From positions 1 through 5,830 of the forward strand of contig JAJQHT010000230.1 in the NCBI GenBank assembly GCA_021199595.1: a stretch of DNA of 5,830 bases, given 5' to 3'. The notes beneath the pieces are model-generated. The model was not told where the DNA came from. It was given only the letters and a program-made list of their open reading frames with translations, and did not search any database. Each line of letters begins with the position of its first letter. Positions within the stretch are counted from its first letter, which is position 1. A program made the position numbers and the translations under genes. The stretch is from Oscillospiraceae bacterium (GTDB lineage Bacteria > Bacillota > Clostridia > Oscillospirales > Oscillospiraceae). Positions 1 through 5,301 of this stretch are shown piece by piece.

Positions 1-61
1 AGGGCACCTCCTGCGCCCCCGCATTGCTGATGCGCTGGTCATAGCTCGTTCTGTTCTCCAT
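1..61 (-). CDS. 5' end of probable phage portal protein (partial)
   Basis: Only the first 20 codons are inside the window; the gene runs off the left edge. The start is an ATG at 61-59 on the minus strand, and a textbook Shine-Dalgarno sequence stands 7 nt upstream. The visible residues begin MENRTSYDQRIS and contain no diagnostic motif. The assignment rests on position: in tailed phages the gene after the terminase large subunit, on the same strand, is usually the portal, the dodecameric ring through which DNA enters the capsid. The 367-bp gap to the terminase is unusual for that pair. It could instead be another head gene or an inserted small gene. That a gene starts here is well supported; the product is inference. 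Confidence 0.55.
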   Translation of the reverse strand, partial: MENRTSYDQRISNAGAQEVP

Positions 62-428
62 TGTGTCACCTCCTTTTGGTGGTTTTTGTGGGTGTTGTGT
101 GGGTTTGGTGCGCCACTTTTGGTTTGTTTTCTTGTGATATTTTGATTCAATCCCCCACTTAGCATAATTAATAACCACCCAAACACCCAGCACCACCACC
201 CCACTGATAACCCACTCATGGCACTATTTCGCCATAAAATCAATTATCGTCCCCCACTTTTAAGTAAATTCATTAGGAATACATGGCAATTTGAATAAAT
301 TCCCCACATTATCCCCACTTCCTTAATAAAACACAGAGCAAATAATCATCTATCCCCCCACTTACCAAATATTCCCAAACAACCTCCAAATCACCACATA
401 CGCCCCACATTCACATCAAATCCCTCGT
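62..428. other. Non-coding gap between terminase and next gene, with iterated CCCCAC(A)TT motifs
   Basis: I see no credible gene here on either strand. The stretch is AT-rich, unlike the GC-rich genes around it. From about 140 to 420 the plus strand is almost free of G, so the minus-strand transcript is nearly free of C and should be poorly structured. A motif reading CCCCACTT or CCCCACATT on the plus strand recurs, with its A at 157, 256, 306, 317, 360 and 407. A further copy lies in the terminase 3' end (449) and weaker ones at 115, 203 and 214. A GT-rich plus-strand tract at 78-110 is followed by a partly complementary CA-rich tract at 170-204, so a long imperfect fold is possible. No convincing terminator follows the terminase gene. 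Confidence 0.6.
66..75 (-). promoter_or_regulatory. Strong ribosome binding site of the partial gene at the left edge
   Basis: Read on the minus strand this is AAGGAGGTGA, a full-length match to the Firmicutes anti-Shine-Dalgarno core. AGGAGG ends 7 nt before the ATG at 61. It fixes the start of the partial gene and implies a highly translated product, as expected for a phage head protein. Confidence 0.85.
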
Positions 429-454
429 TCACGCCCACGGAACGCCCCACATTC
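115..454 (-). repeat. Dispersed short repeat, AAGTGGGG / AATGTGGGG on the minus strand
   Basis: The clearest copies cover plus positions 149-160, 248-260, 301-310, 311-320, 351-363, 400-412 and 442-454. The last two are identical over 13 bp (ACGCCCCACATTC) and 42 bp apart. Weaker forms lie at 111-120, 199-208 and 209-216. Steps between neighbouring A residues are mostly 42-57 bp, several of them 42-43, with one pair only 11 bp apart. All copies share one orientation. The role is unknown. Candidates are protein-binding sites (packaging, recombination or regulation) or remnants of an expanded repeat. The pattern is visible directly; any function is speculation. Confidence 0.55.
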
Positions 455-2114
455 GCTCCAAAACGGCGCGATTTTCGGGACTGGCGCGGCGATAGTCGTC
501 TATCATATCCTGCGTCCAGGCGGCGCGGCGGAGGGGGTCGGGGGCGTCGAGATACGACTGCTGGCCGCGCACGCCCCAGGCTATCGCGAGGGCCATAACG
601 AGGTCGTCGTGCTCGCCGGGCATGGCCTCCGGCCGGCGGCTCTCGTTATACTGGAACACCAGCATTTCCCCGAGCGTGAGGGGGTCGCTGAACAGCTCCG
701 GATGCTCGCGGAACGCGGCAACGAGCTGCGCGATGATGACGGGCCGCGTGCGGCTCGTGGTCTCGAAGCCATAGCTTGCGCGCACCGCGCCGGTGAAGGT
801 ATCCACCGCCTCGCGGACATAGAGGCGCGGATAGCCCATCATGTCCAGAAGCTTCACGGGATAGGTCGAGTAGTTCGTCTCGACGGCGATGAGCGCGTCG
901 TTGTAATACCGGCCCAGGCAATAGAGCTGGCGGGCGTACTGATCCTCGTCATACCGATGGCGGAGGACGGCGACCTGCTCGCCGGTGGTGTTGTCGAGCA
1001 CCTGCGCGGTGAAGTAATCCGACCCCGCGCCCGCCGTGTCGCCGCCTATCACATAGGGCCGCCGGGGCTGCGGCTCCTTCCAGATGCGCACGATGCCGCG
1101 CTCCTCCTCCCGGAACCGGGGGCGGCAGAGCGAAATGCCGTCCGGCGCGGGGTCGTAGTCGAACCGCCCCTGCATGATGGGCCGCACCGTCTGGCTGCGC
1201 CGCCGGGCGAGAAGCTCCGCGTCGAACACGCACTGGCCGCTCGTGACGAACGCCTCCTCCGGGCAGGAGGGGTATTCCTGCCGGAACACGCGCTCGTCCC
1301 CGGCGCAGTTGTTGCGGATGCACCAGCGCCGCCACGCGAGCTGCTGCGCGTCGAGGCCATAGCGGGCCTGCAAATCGCGCTCCTGCGGCGTCCAGACCGC
1401 GTCCGGCTCCGGCTCCCGGCGGTACTCCGGATTTTCAAACCACGGGAAGAACAGCGGCACAAAATCGCTCTCCCCCGCCACCGCCGCCTCCCACATCGCG
1501 TGGAACTGCTCATAGCCGTTCGCGGTGCTCTCCACGATAACGAGCGTGTCCGGCGTGGAGGGGACGGCCTGCATGATAGCTGTCCAGGATTGGTTCTTAT
1601 CCCCCACCCAATAGGCAAATTCAGAGGCGTGGACGTTATGAAAGGTGTCCCCGCGCCCCACTCCGGCCCCACCTGTACTCGCGCAGCGTATCCGGCTGTT
1701 CAGGCCGGGGTCGCGGGATTTGCGGGCCGGGTCGCGCTCCGGCGAGTCGAAAAGCATCTGATGGCTGTTCGCGACGCGGCACTTCGGGCGCTTTTCCTCC
1801 GGCATCGTCTCATAAAAGAGCTTCGACATATTGAACAGCGACGCCGCCGCATCCTCCCGGTGGGCCACGATGAGGCTGTTCACATTGGGCCGCGTGGCCG
1901 TGCGCTCAAATATCAGCGCCTCCGCCAGCGTTGAAAACCCGAGCTGCCGCGCCTTCAGGACGATCGCCCGCATGGGCTTTCCCGCCCGGCGCTGATCCTC
2001 CAGCGCACGATACAGCCGCAGCTGCGCGGCGTTGAGCTTAAACGGCACGAGCCGCGCGTCCTTCGTGCGGACGGAGAGATTCTCCTCGATAAATTCCAGC
2101 GCGCTCACAGCCAT
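429..2114 (-). CDS. terL: Phage terminase large subunit (packaging ATPase-nuclease)
   Basis: A 561-residue protein of normal length for TerL, the motor that pumps phage DNA into the empty head and cuts it. The N-terminal ATPase carries a deviant Walker A (KARQLGFST, 54-62), a Walker B with catalytic glutamate (NVHASE, 160-165) and a motif III-like ESTAN (195-199). The C-terminal RNase H-like nuclease shows the expected acidic triad: D359 in VIGGDTAG, E412 in IAVETNYS, and D503/D504 in EHDDLVMALA. Domain order and motif spacing are intact, so the enzyme looks functional. The ATG at 2114 follows GGAGGAGAGGAG and lies inside the last codons of the upstream small gene (10-bp overlap), implying translational coupling. 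No small-subunit gene is visible upstream. The last codons contain one copy of the CCCCACATT repeat. Family assignment is secure; the packaging type (cos or pac) cannot be told. Confidence 0.95.
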   Translation of the reverse strand: MAVSALEFIEENLSVRTKDARLVPFKLNAAQLRLYRALEDQRRAGKPMRAIVLKARQLGFSTLAEALIFERTATRPNVNSLIVAHREDAAASLFNMSKLFYETMPEEKRPKCRVANSHQMLFDSPERDPARKSRDPGLNSRIRCASTGGAGVGRGDTFHNVHASEFAYWVGDKNQSWTAIMQAVPSTPDTLVIVESTANGYEQFHAMWEAAVAGESDFVPLFFPWFENPEYRREPEPDAVWTPQERDLQARYGLDAQQLAWRRWCIRNNCAGDERVFRQEYPSCPEEAFVTSGQCVFDAELLARRRSQTVRPIMQGRFDYDPAPDGISLCRPRFREEERGIVRIWKEPQPRRPYVIGGDTAGAGSDYFTAQVLDNTTGEQVAVLRHRYDEDQYARQLYCLGRYYNDALIAVETNYSTYPVKLLDMMGYPRLYVREAVDTFTGAVRASYGFETTSRTRPVIIAQLVAAFREHPELFSDPLTLGEMLVFQYNESRRPEAMPGEHDDLVMALAIAWGVRGQQSYLDAPDPLRRAAWTQDMIDDYRRASPENRAVLERMWGVPWA

Positions 2115-2284
2115 GCGCTCCTCTCCTCCGCCTGCCGCTCCTCAAACACCCGGCACGCCTCCCCCGCCGGACACGGACGGCGGGCATACATTTTCATCAG
2201 ATACCCGCACGCGTGCATCATTCTTTCAGAGTCAGAGTAATAAATCGTTGTTGAGTATTTGCATTCCGAACATCTTTCAAGCAT
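2105..2284 (-). CDS. Small cysteine-rich phage protein, possible zinc-binding
   Basis: A 59-residue protein starting MLERCSECKYS. Cysteines at 5, 8, 26, 38 and 44 include a CxxC pair and the segment RRPCPAGEAC (36-44), so it can be read as a small zinc ribbon or knuckle. From memory, short proteins with a CxxC start and an RRPCPxGxxC segment are common in Firmicutes prophages, often with no known function. I chose the ATG at 2284 over the in-frame ATG at 2293 because GGAGG at 2298-2294 abuts the latter but stands 9 nt before the former. Its 3' end overlaps the terminase start, so the two are probably one translationally coupled operon. It occupies the place where a small terminase subunit is usual, but is much shorter and I see no helix-turn-helix, so I do not call it TerS. 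Confidence 0.75.
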   Translation of the reverse strand: MLERCSECKYSTTIYYSDSERMMHACGYLMKMYARRPCPAGEACRVFEERQAEERSAWL

Positions 2285-2293
2285 CTGAAACAT

Positions 2294-2298
2294 CCTCC
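2294..2298 (-). promoter_or_regulatory. Ribosome binding site deciding the start of the small cysteine-rich gene
   Basis: GGAGG on the minus strand. It directly touches the ATG at 2293, leaving no spacer, but has a 9-nt spacer to the ATG at 2284. This favours the shorter 59-residue product. Confidence 0.7.
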
Positions 2299-2317
2299 GT
2301 TGCGTTTTGTTTGTCTT

Positions 2318-2347
2318 ATTAGTAGCACAAGATTTTTAAAATGTCAA
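2318..2347 (-). promoter_or_regulatory. Candidate promoter for the leftward packaging operon
   Basis: On the minus strand there is a perfect -35 TTGACA at 2347-2342. An imperfect -10 follows, either TACTAA at 2324-2319 (17-bp spacer) or ACTAAT at 2323-2318 (18-bp spacer). Transcription would start near 2311, about 27 nt before the small gene's ATG at 2284. An ACGCAAC motif (2305-2299) falls just downstream of the expected start, where a repressor could block it. The -35 is strong and the -10 only moderate, so the promoter is likely but not certain. Confidence 0.55.
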
Positions 2348-2356
2348 GTTTTTTTC

Positions 2357-2385
2357 TTGCGCTTCGCAACGAAGTGTGATATACT
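2357..2385 (+). promoter_or_regulatory. Candidate extended -10 promoter for the repressor unit
   Basis: The -10 TATACT (2380-2385) is preceded by TG at 2377-2378, giving an extended -10. The -35 is poor, TTGCGC at 2357-2362, with a 17-bp spacer. An extended -10 can compensate for a weak -35. The transcript would start near 2392 and carry about 90 nt of leader before the repressor ATG at 2483. The -35 lies inside a dyad (TTGCG-CTT-CGCAA), as expected for an autoregulated phage promoter. Confidence 0.6.
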
Positions 2386-2450
2386 GTTTTGGGAAACCAT
2401 TGATAAATCAAGAAAAATTATTTTACGCAACAAGTTTTACCCCATAAAAC
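2357..2450. promoter_or_regulatory. Cluster of small dyads, candidate repressor operators
   Basis: Three inverted repeats lie in the divergent control region: TTGCG-CTT-CGCAA (2357-2369) over the -35, TTGAT-AA-ATCAA (2400-2411) just after the expected start, and GTTTTA-CCCCA-TAAAAC (2434-2450) in the leader. A separate ACGCAAC motif sits at 2425-2431. XRE repressors bind short dyads of this size, so one or more of these are plausible operators for the protein encoded at 2483. The three dyads are not clearly the same sequence, so probably not all are sites for one protein. Confidence 0.45.
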
Positions 2451-2482
2451 AACAATACTTTGCATAACAAGGAGGCACGACC

Positions 2483-2875
2483 ATGAGCAAAACCTTAGAC
2501 CCGAAGACGATGGGTGCGCGGCTGAAAAGCGCCCGCGTACTGCGCGGCAAAACGCTGGAGGAGGTCGCCACCAGCGTCGGCATGAACAAAACGAGCATCA
2601 TGCGCTACGAGCGCGGCCAAATCAAATCGCCCAAAATCCCCGTCCTGAACGCCATCGCGGCGTATCTGCGCGTGAACCCCGCCTGGCTGACCTGCGAGAG
2701 CGACCAGATAGAGATGAGCGACAACGACGCGCTCGATCGCTATCTTGAGATGGTCGAGACCCGCCCGGAGATCCGCGCCCTCTTAAAAAGCATAGACGGC
2801 GCCGACCCCCAGGAGGTCGAAGCCGTCGTGAATTTCTTCACCGCTCTTCGCAGCAGCGAACATCGGTCATATTAA
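2483..2875 (+). CDS. XRE-family transcriptional repressor, probable phage master repressor
   Basis: A 130-residue DNA-binding protein. Residues about 12-69 form an HTH_3/XRE domain: the segment LKSARVLRGKTLEEVA leads into the recognition region SVGMNKTSIMRYERG, then a helix ending in NAIAAYLRVNPAWL. The C-terminal part (about 80-130) is acidic and probably helical, suited to oligomerisation. It lacks the LexA-type self-cleavage domain of lambda CI, so induction is unlikely to be RecA autocleavage. The start at 2483 follows AAGGAGG at good spacing. It stands first in a rightward operon, immediately before an ImmA-like metallopeptidase, which is the ImmR-ImmA arrangement known from ICEBs1 and many prophages. 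I infer that it represses the leftward packaging operon, its own promoter, and perhaps the promoter at 5317. Family certain, targets inferred. Confidence 0.9.
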   Translation: MSKTLDPKTMGARLKSARVLRGKTLEEVATSVGMNKTSIMRYERGQIKSPKIPVLNAIAAYLRVNPAWLTCESDQIEMSDNDALDRYLEMVETRPEIRALLKSIDGADPQEVEAVVNFFTALRSSEHRSY

Positions 2876-2881
2876 GCTTCT

Positions 2882-3175
2882 ATGGACGAGAACGATTTCT
2901 ATATCCGCCGCATAAAATTCCCGAACCGCAGCGTGCAGGCCATCACCTACATGAACGACGACGGCACGTTTGACATCTACCTCAACACCCTCTACCCCGA
3001 GCCGGTGCTGCAAAAAGCCCTGGCCCACGAGCTGCGCCATATCCGCCTAGACCACTTCTATTCCGACGCCCCCATCGCCCAAAAAGAAGCCGAAGCCGAC
3101 GGGAAGGCAGTATCAAAACCGCACTGCGTCCCCCTGTTCGAGTCGCCGGAGGCGCTAGGCAAGTGGCTGCGGTGA
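2882..3175 (+). CDS. ImmA/IrrE-like metallopeptidase, probable anti-repressor
   Basis: A 97-residue protein with the zinc protease signature HELRH at 49-53, extended as ALAHELRHIRLDHF, and a downstream EAEAD segment (69-73) that supplies the likely third metal ligand. This matches the ImmA/IrrE (DUF955) fold. ImmA of ICEBs1 cleaves its cognate repressor ImmR to induce the element, and the preceding XRE gene makes the same job likely here. It is shorter than many ImmA proteins and consists of little more than the catalytic core. Only 6 nt separate it from the repressor stop, and I see no Shine-Dalgarno before its ATG (the spacer reads GCTTCT), so translation probably depends on coupling. Weak translation would suit a protease that destroys the repressor. 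An alternative start cannot be excluded. Confidence 0.85.
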   Translation: MDENDFYIRRIKFPNRSVQAITYMNDDGTFDIYLNTLYPEPVLQKALAHELRHIRLDHFYSDAPIAQKEAEADGKAVSKPHCVPLFESPEALGKWLR

Positions 3176-3221
3176 TTTTTGGGGGTGAGGATATGGGATA
3201 TGATAGAAAGGGATGCTGTAT

Positions 3222-4448
3222 ATGAATACAAATACGGATAACCCCGCCATCGGCAGCAGTCGGGAGGATTTTCACCAATATGCCTCCAACCGGGATGTAA
3301 TCTCTCTTTTCTCCGGAGCCATGGGGCTGGATATTGGCTTGCGCAACGCAGGACTGAACGTTGTTGTCGGCCAGGATTCGGACATCGCCTGCATAGAAAC
3401 AATACAGGCCAACGGCCATGCCGTTCTGGGCGGTGACATCCGGGATTTACAGCCCCAGGAACTGTTGGATGCCGCCGGTCTGAACATCGGGGAACCGTTT
3501 ATGATTTGCGGCGGGCCTCCCTGCCAGCCCTTTTCCACGGCCGGAAAACGCATGGGCATCAATGACCCAAGGGGCAGCCTGTTCATGGATTTCATCCGTA
3601 TGATTGACTATATCCGTCCGCGGTTTTTCGTCATGGAAAATGTAAAGGGCCTCCTATCCGCGCCGCTGAAGCACGTCCCCACGGCGGAAAGAGACGAAGC
3701 CGACCCGGCACAGCGGCTGGGTACGGTGCTGGACGTGATTCTCTCAGAGTTTAACAAGCTGGGCTACAAGACGGTCTATGGTCTGCTGGACGCGGTCAAT
3801 TACGGCGTTCCCCAGTTCAGGGAGCGTTTTGTCCTCATTGGCAGCCGAGACCATGAAAATATTTTCCTGCCGGTACCAACCCATTTTCAGGCCCATCAAG
3901 ACCCCGCGTACCGCTGGAAAACCGTAGGGGACGCGATCCGGGATTTGGAGACTGCCCCAGGCGAATGCGCCACGCTGAGCGCGGAGAGAAAAAAATATCT
4001 CCGCATGGTTCCGGAAGGCGGCAACTGGAAAGACCTTCCGGCAGAGCTGATTCCCGCCGCTATGGGCGGCGCGTATGACTCCGGCGGCGGCAAGGTGGGC
4101 TTTTACAGGCGGCTGTCCTATGCCCAGCCCTCCCCTACCCTCACCACGTCCCCGGCGCAGAAGGCAACCATGCTCTGCCATCCCAGATTGGACAGACCCC
4201 TGAGCGTCAAGGAATACGCGAGACTCCAGCAGTTTCCTGACGACTGGGTATTTGCGGGAACCACGGCAGCAAAATACAGGCAGATTGGAAACGCCGTGCC
4301 GGTGGGCCTAGGAACGGCCATTGGCATGGCCGTTATAGCCGCCGCAGAAAACATGGCAGTGGTGGAAACCAAACGATTTCGAGGCACTGCCGTCCACAAC
4401 AAAATCCGGGACGCCCTGGAGCTGGGAGGAACAGCCATTGGCTATTAA
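3222..4448 (+). CDS. DNA (cytosine-5-)-methyltransferase of a type II R-M system
   Basis: A 408-residue enzyme with the ordered motifs of m5C methyltransferases, numbered from the ATG at 3222: motif I SLFSGAMGLD (28-37) for S-adenosylmethionine, motif IV GGPPCQPFS with catalytic C101, motif VI MENVKG (138-143), motif VIII QFRER (198-202), and C-terminal motifs IX-X with RLQQFPDDW and QIGNAVP. The variable stretch before motif IX (about 243-300, including MVPEGGNWKDLP) is the target-recognition domain; I cannot read the target site from it. I prefer ATG 3222 to ATG 3213 because AAAGGG abuts the latter but stands 9 nt before the former. A weak TATGAT at 3199-3204 could be a -10, but no -35 supports it, so it may be read through from the repressor promoter. 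It overlaps the endonuclease gene by 11 bp and protects host DNA from it. Confidence 0.95.
   Translation: MNTNTDNPAIGSSREDFHQYASNRDVISLFSGAMGLDIGLRNAGLNVVVGQDSDIACIETIQANGHAVLGGDIRDLQPQELLDAAGLNIGEPFMICGGPPCQPFSTAGKRMGINDPRGSLFMDFIRMIDYIRPRFFVMENVKGLLSAPLKHVPTAERDEADPAQRLGTVLDVILSEFNKLGYKTVYGLLDAVNYGVPQFRERFVLIGSRDHENIFLPVPTHFQAHQDPAYRWKTVGDAIRDLETAPGECATLSAERKKYLRMVPEGGNWKDLPAELIPAAMGGAYDSGGGKVGFYRRLSYAQPSPTLTTSPAQKATMLCHPRLDRPLSVKEYARLQQFPDDWVFAGTTAAKYRQIGNAVPVGLGTAIGMAVIAAAENMAVVETKRFRGTAVHNKIRDALELGGTAIGY
4424..4430 (+). promoter_or_regulatory. Ribosome binding site for the TTG-started endonuclease
   Basis: GGGAGGA inside the methyltransferase 3' end, 7 nt before TTG at 4438. The ideal sequence and spacing are what make the TTG credible as the start; there is no ATG in the right frame nearby. 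Confidence 0.75.
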
Positions 4449-5178
4449 CAATTCATACGACGAAGCCGCCGTCACAGCGGCTGTCGCCTCGGCGCTGGAA
4501 ACCTTTTACAGCACGCTGATTGAAAATATCGACAAGCTGGACATTGTAAAGATTATGAAGCGCAAAAACCCTTATCTCTATCGGGCGAAGGCGATGGAAA
4601 ATGCCTCCGAAATCGTGGAATCCGTTTTAAGCGCATTTGTCAGCTCCAGCGAGGAGACGATTTTCGGCAACTGTTTTTTTGAGCCGATCGCCATTGCCGC
4701 CAGCGGCGGCAACAAGGCCCTGGCGGAGGGCATAGACATCATGGTGCAGGATAACGCCTCCAACACAATCTACGCCGTGGCCGTCAAGAGCGGCCCATCG
4801 GTGTTTAACGCCGACAGCAAAAAGCGCCAGGAGCAAAATTTCATGGCGGCCTCTAAGCTGGCGCAGCAGGCCCGGATGCGGTACGAGGCGTATATCGGTT
4901 ATTGCTACGGCAGGAAAAGCTCCAGCGGACGGGGCAGGCCCAAAATATATCAGGAGCTGGCCGGAAAGCAATTTTGGGCCGCCCTGACCGGGGATGAGGA
5001 TTTCTACATAAAAATCATCAGCTTTATGGGAACCCTTCCGGAACAGTACATAGCCGCCTACAAGGAAAGCTATAACCGAGCGTCCAATAGACTGGTACGG
5101 GAGTTTTCCAACAGGTTCTGCAGGGACGACGGCAGCATCGACTGGGAAGCACTGGTCGCCTTCAATTCCGGCGACTGA
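4438..5178 (+). CDS. Type II restriction endonuclease, PmeII-like family
   Basis: A 246-residue protein directly coupled to the methyltransferase. From memory it matches proteins annotated as PmeII-family type II endonucleases: an N-terminal helical part with ENIDKL and KRKNPYLYRAK, then SSSEETIFGNCFFEPIA (69-85), EGIDIMV (97-103) and YAVAVKSGP (112-120). I read a PD-(D/E)XK core with D100 and K117. The usual acidic residue two before the lysine is alanine (A115); E132, 15 residues further on, may replace it, as in the swapped active sites of Cfr10I/Bse634I/NgoMIV. E72, E73 or E82 are other candidates. It starts at TTG, which usually lowers translation, and overlaps the methyltransferase stop by 11 bp. 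Both features would help methylation come before cutting. The cleavage site is unknown. Endonuclease role very likely, family name moderately sure. Confidence 0.85.
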   Translation: MAINNSYDEAAVTAAVASALETFYSTLIENIDKLDIVKIMKRKNPYLYRAKAMENASEIVESVLSAFVSSSEETIFGNCFFEPIAIAASGGNKALAEGIDIMVQDNASNTIYAVAVKSGPSVFNADSKKRQEQNFMAASKLAQQARMRYEAYIGYCYGRKSSSGRGRPKIYQELAGKQFWAALTGDEDFYIKIISFMGTLPEQYIAAYKESYNRASNRLVREFSNRFCRDDGSIDWEALVAFNSGD

Positions 5179-5246
5179 TACGCTTTCCCTTTATGTCATG
5201 ACGACCATTGCCACAGCAGCACCCCACACCCCACACGCAAAAAACA

Positions 5247-5285
5247 ACCGCACAGCAGCATATGCAACTGCTGTGCGGTATTTTT
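5247..5285. terminator. Rho-independent terminator after the R-M operon
   Basis: A perfect 12-bp stem (ACCGCACAGCAG at 5247-5258 with CTGCTGTGCGGT at 5268-5279), a 9-nt loop and the tail ATTTTT (5280-5285). The left side is preceded by an A-rich run (5239-5246), so it could also work for leftward transcripts. It stands 68 bp after the endonuclease stop and 32 bp before the next promoter, cleanly separating the R-M unit from the replication unit. Confidence 0.93.
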
Positions 5286-5301
5286 CCAACATTCCAAATA
5301 A

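Noticed and set aside
251..363. G-quadruplex on the minus strand
   Set aside because: The G runs are separated by about 10-60 nt, far longer than loops of a stable quadruplex, so an ordinary intramolecular structure is unlikely.
149..412. CRISPR array in the terminase-portal gap
   Set aside because: The repeats are only about 8-13 bp, vary in sequence, lack dyad symmetry and have uneven spacing, and no cas gene is near.
1049..1672. A 207-codon minus-strand frame inside the terminase gene
   Set aside because: It is a shadow in another frame of the same strand, rich in Arg and Ser, with no recognisable motif or plausible start context.
609..1934. A 441-codon open frame on the plus strand, opposite the terminase gene
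   Set aside because: It is fully antisense to a terminase with intact catalytic motifs. Its translation is low-complexity, rich in Arg, Ala and Leu, and shows no domain. Long antisense frames are expected in GC-rich genes.
2105..2284. Calling the cysteine-rich mini-protein the small terminase subunit
   Set aside because: At 59 residues it is much shorter than TerS, and its cysteine pattern suggests a zinc ribbon rather than the helix-turn-helix plus oligomerisation fold of TerS.
2032..2322. A 96-codon plus-strand frame across the terminase start and small cysteine-rich gene
   Set aside because: It opposes two coupled genes with good ribosome binding sites, runs into their promoter region, and has no domain of its own.
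3199..3204. TATGAT as the -10 of a dedicated methyltransferase promoter
   Set aside because: No -35 is found at 16-18 bp upstream (the bases there are TTTTTG) and there is no TG extension, so it is too weak to list as a promoter.
2982..3419. A 145-codon minus-strand frame opposite the ImmA-like and methyltransferase genes
   Set aside because: It is antisense to two genes with clear family motifs, and its product is low-complexity.
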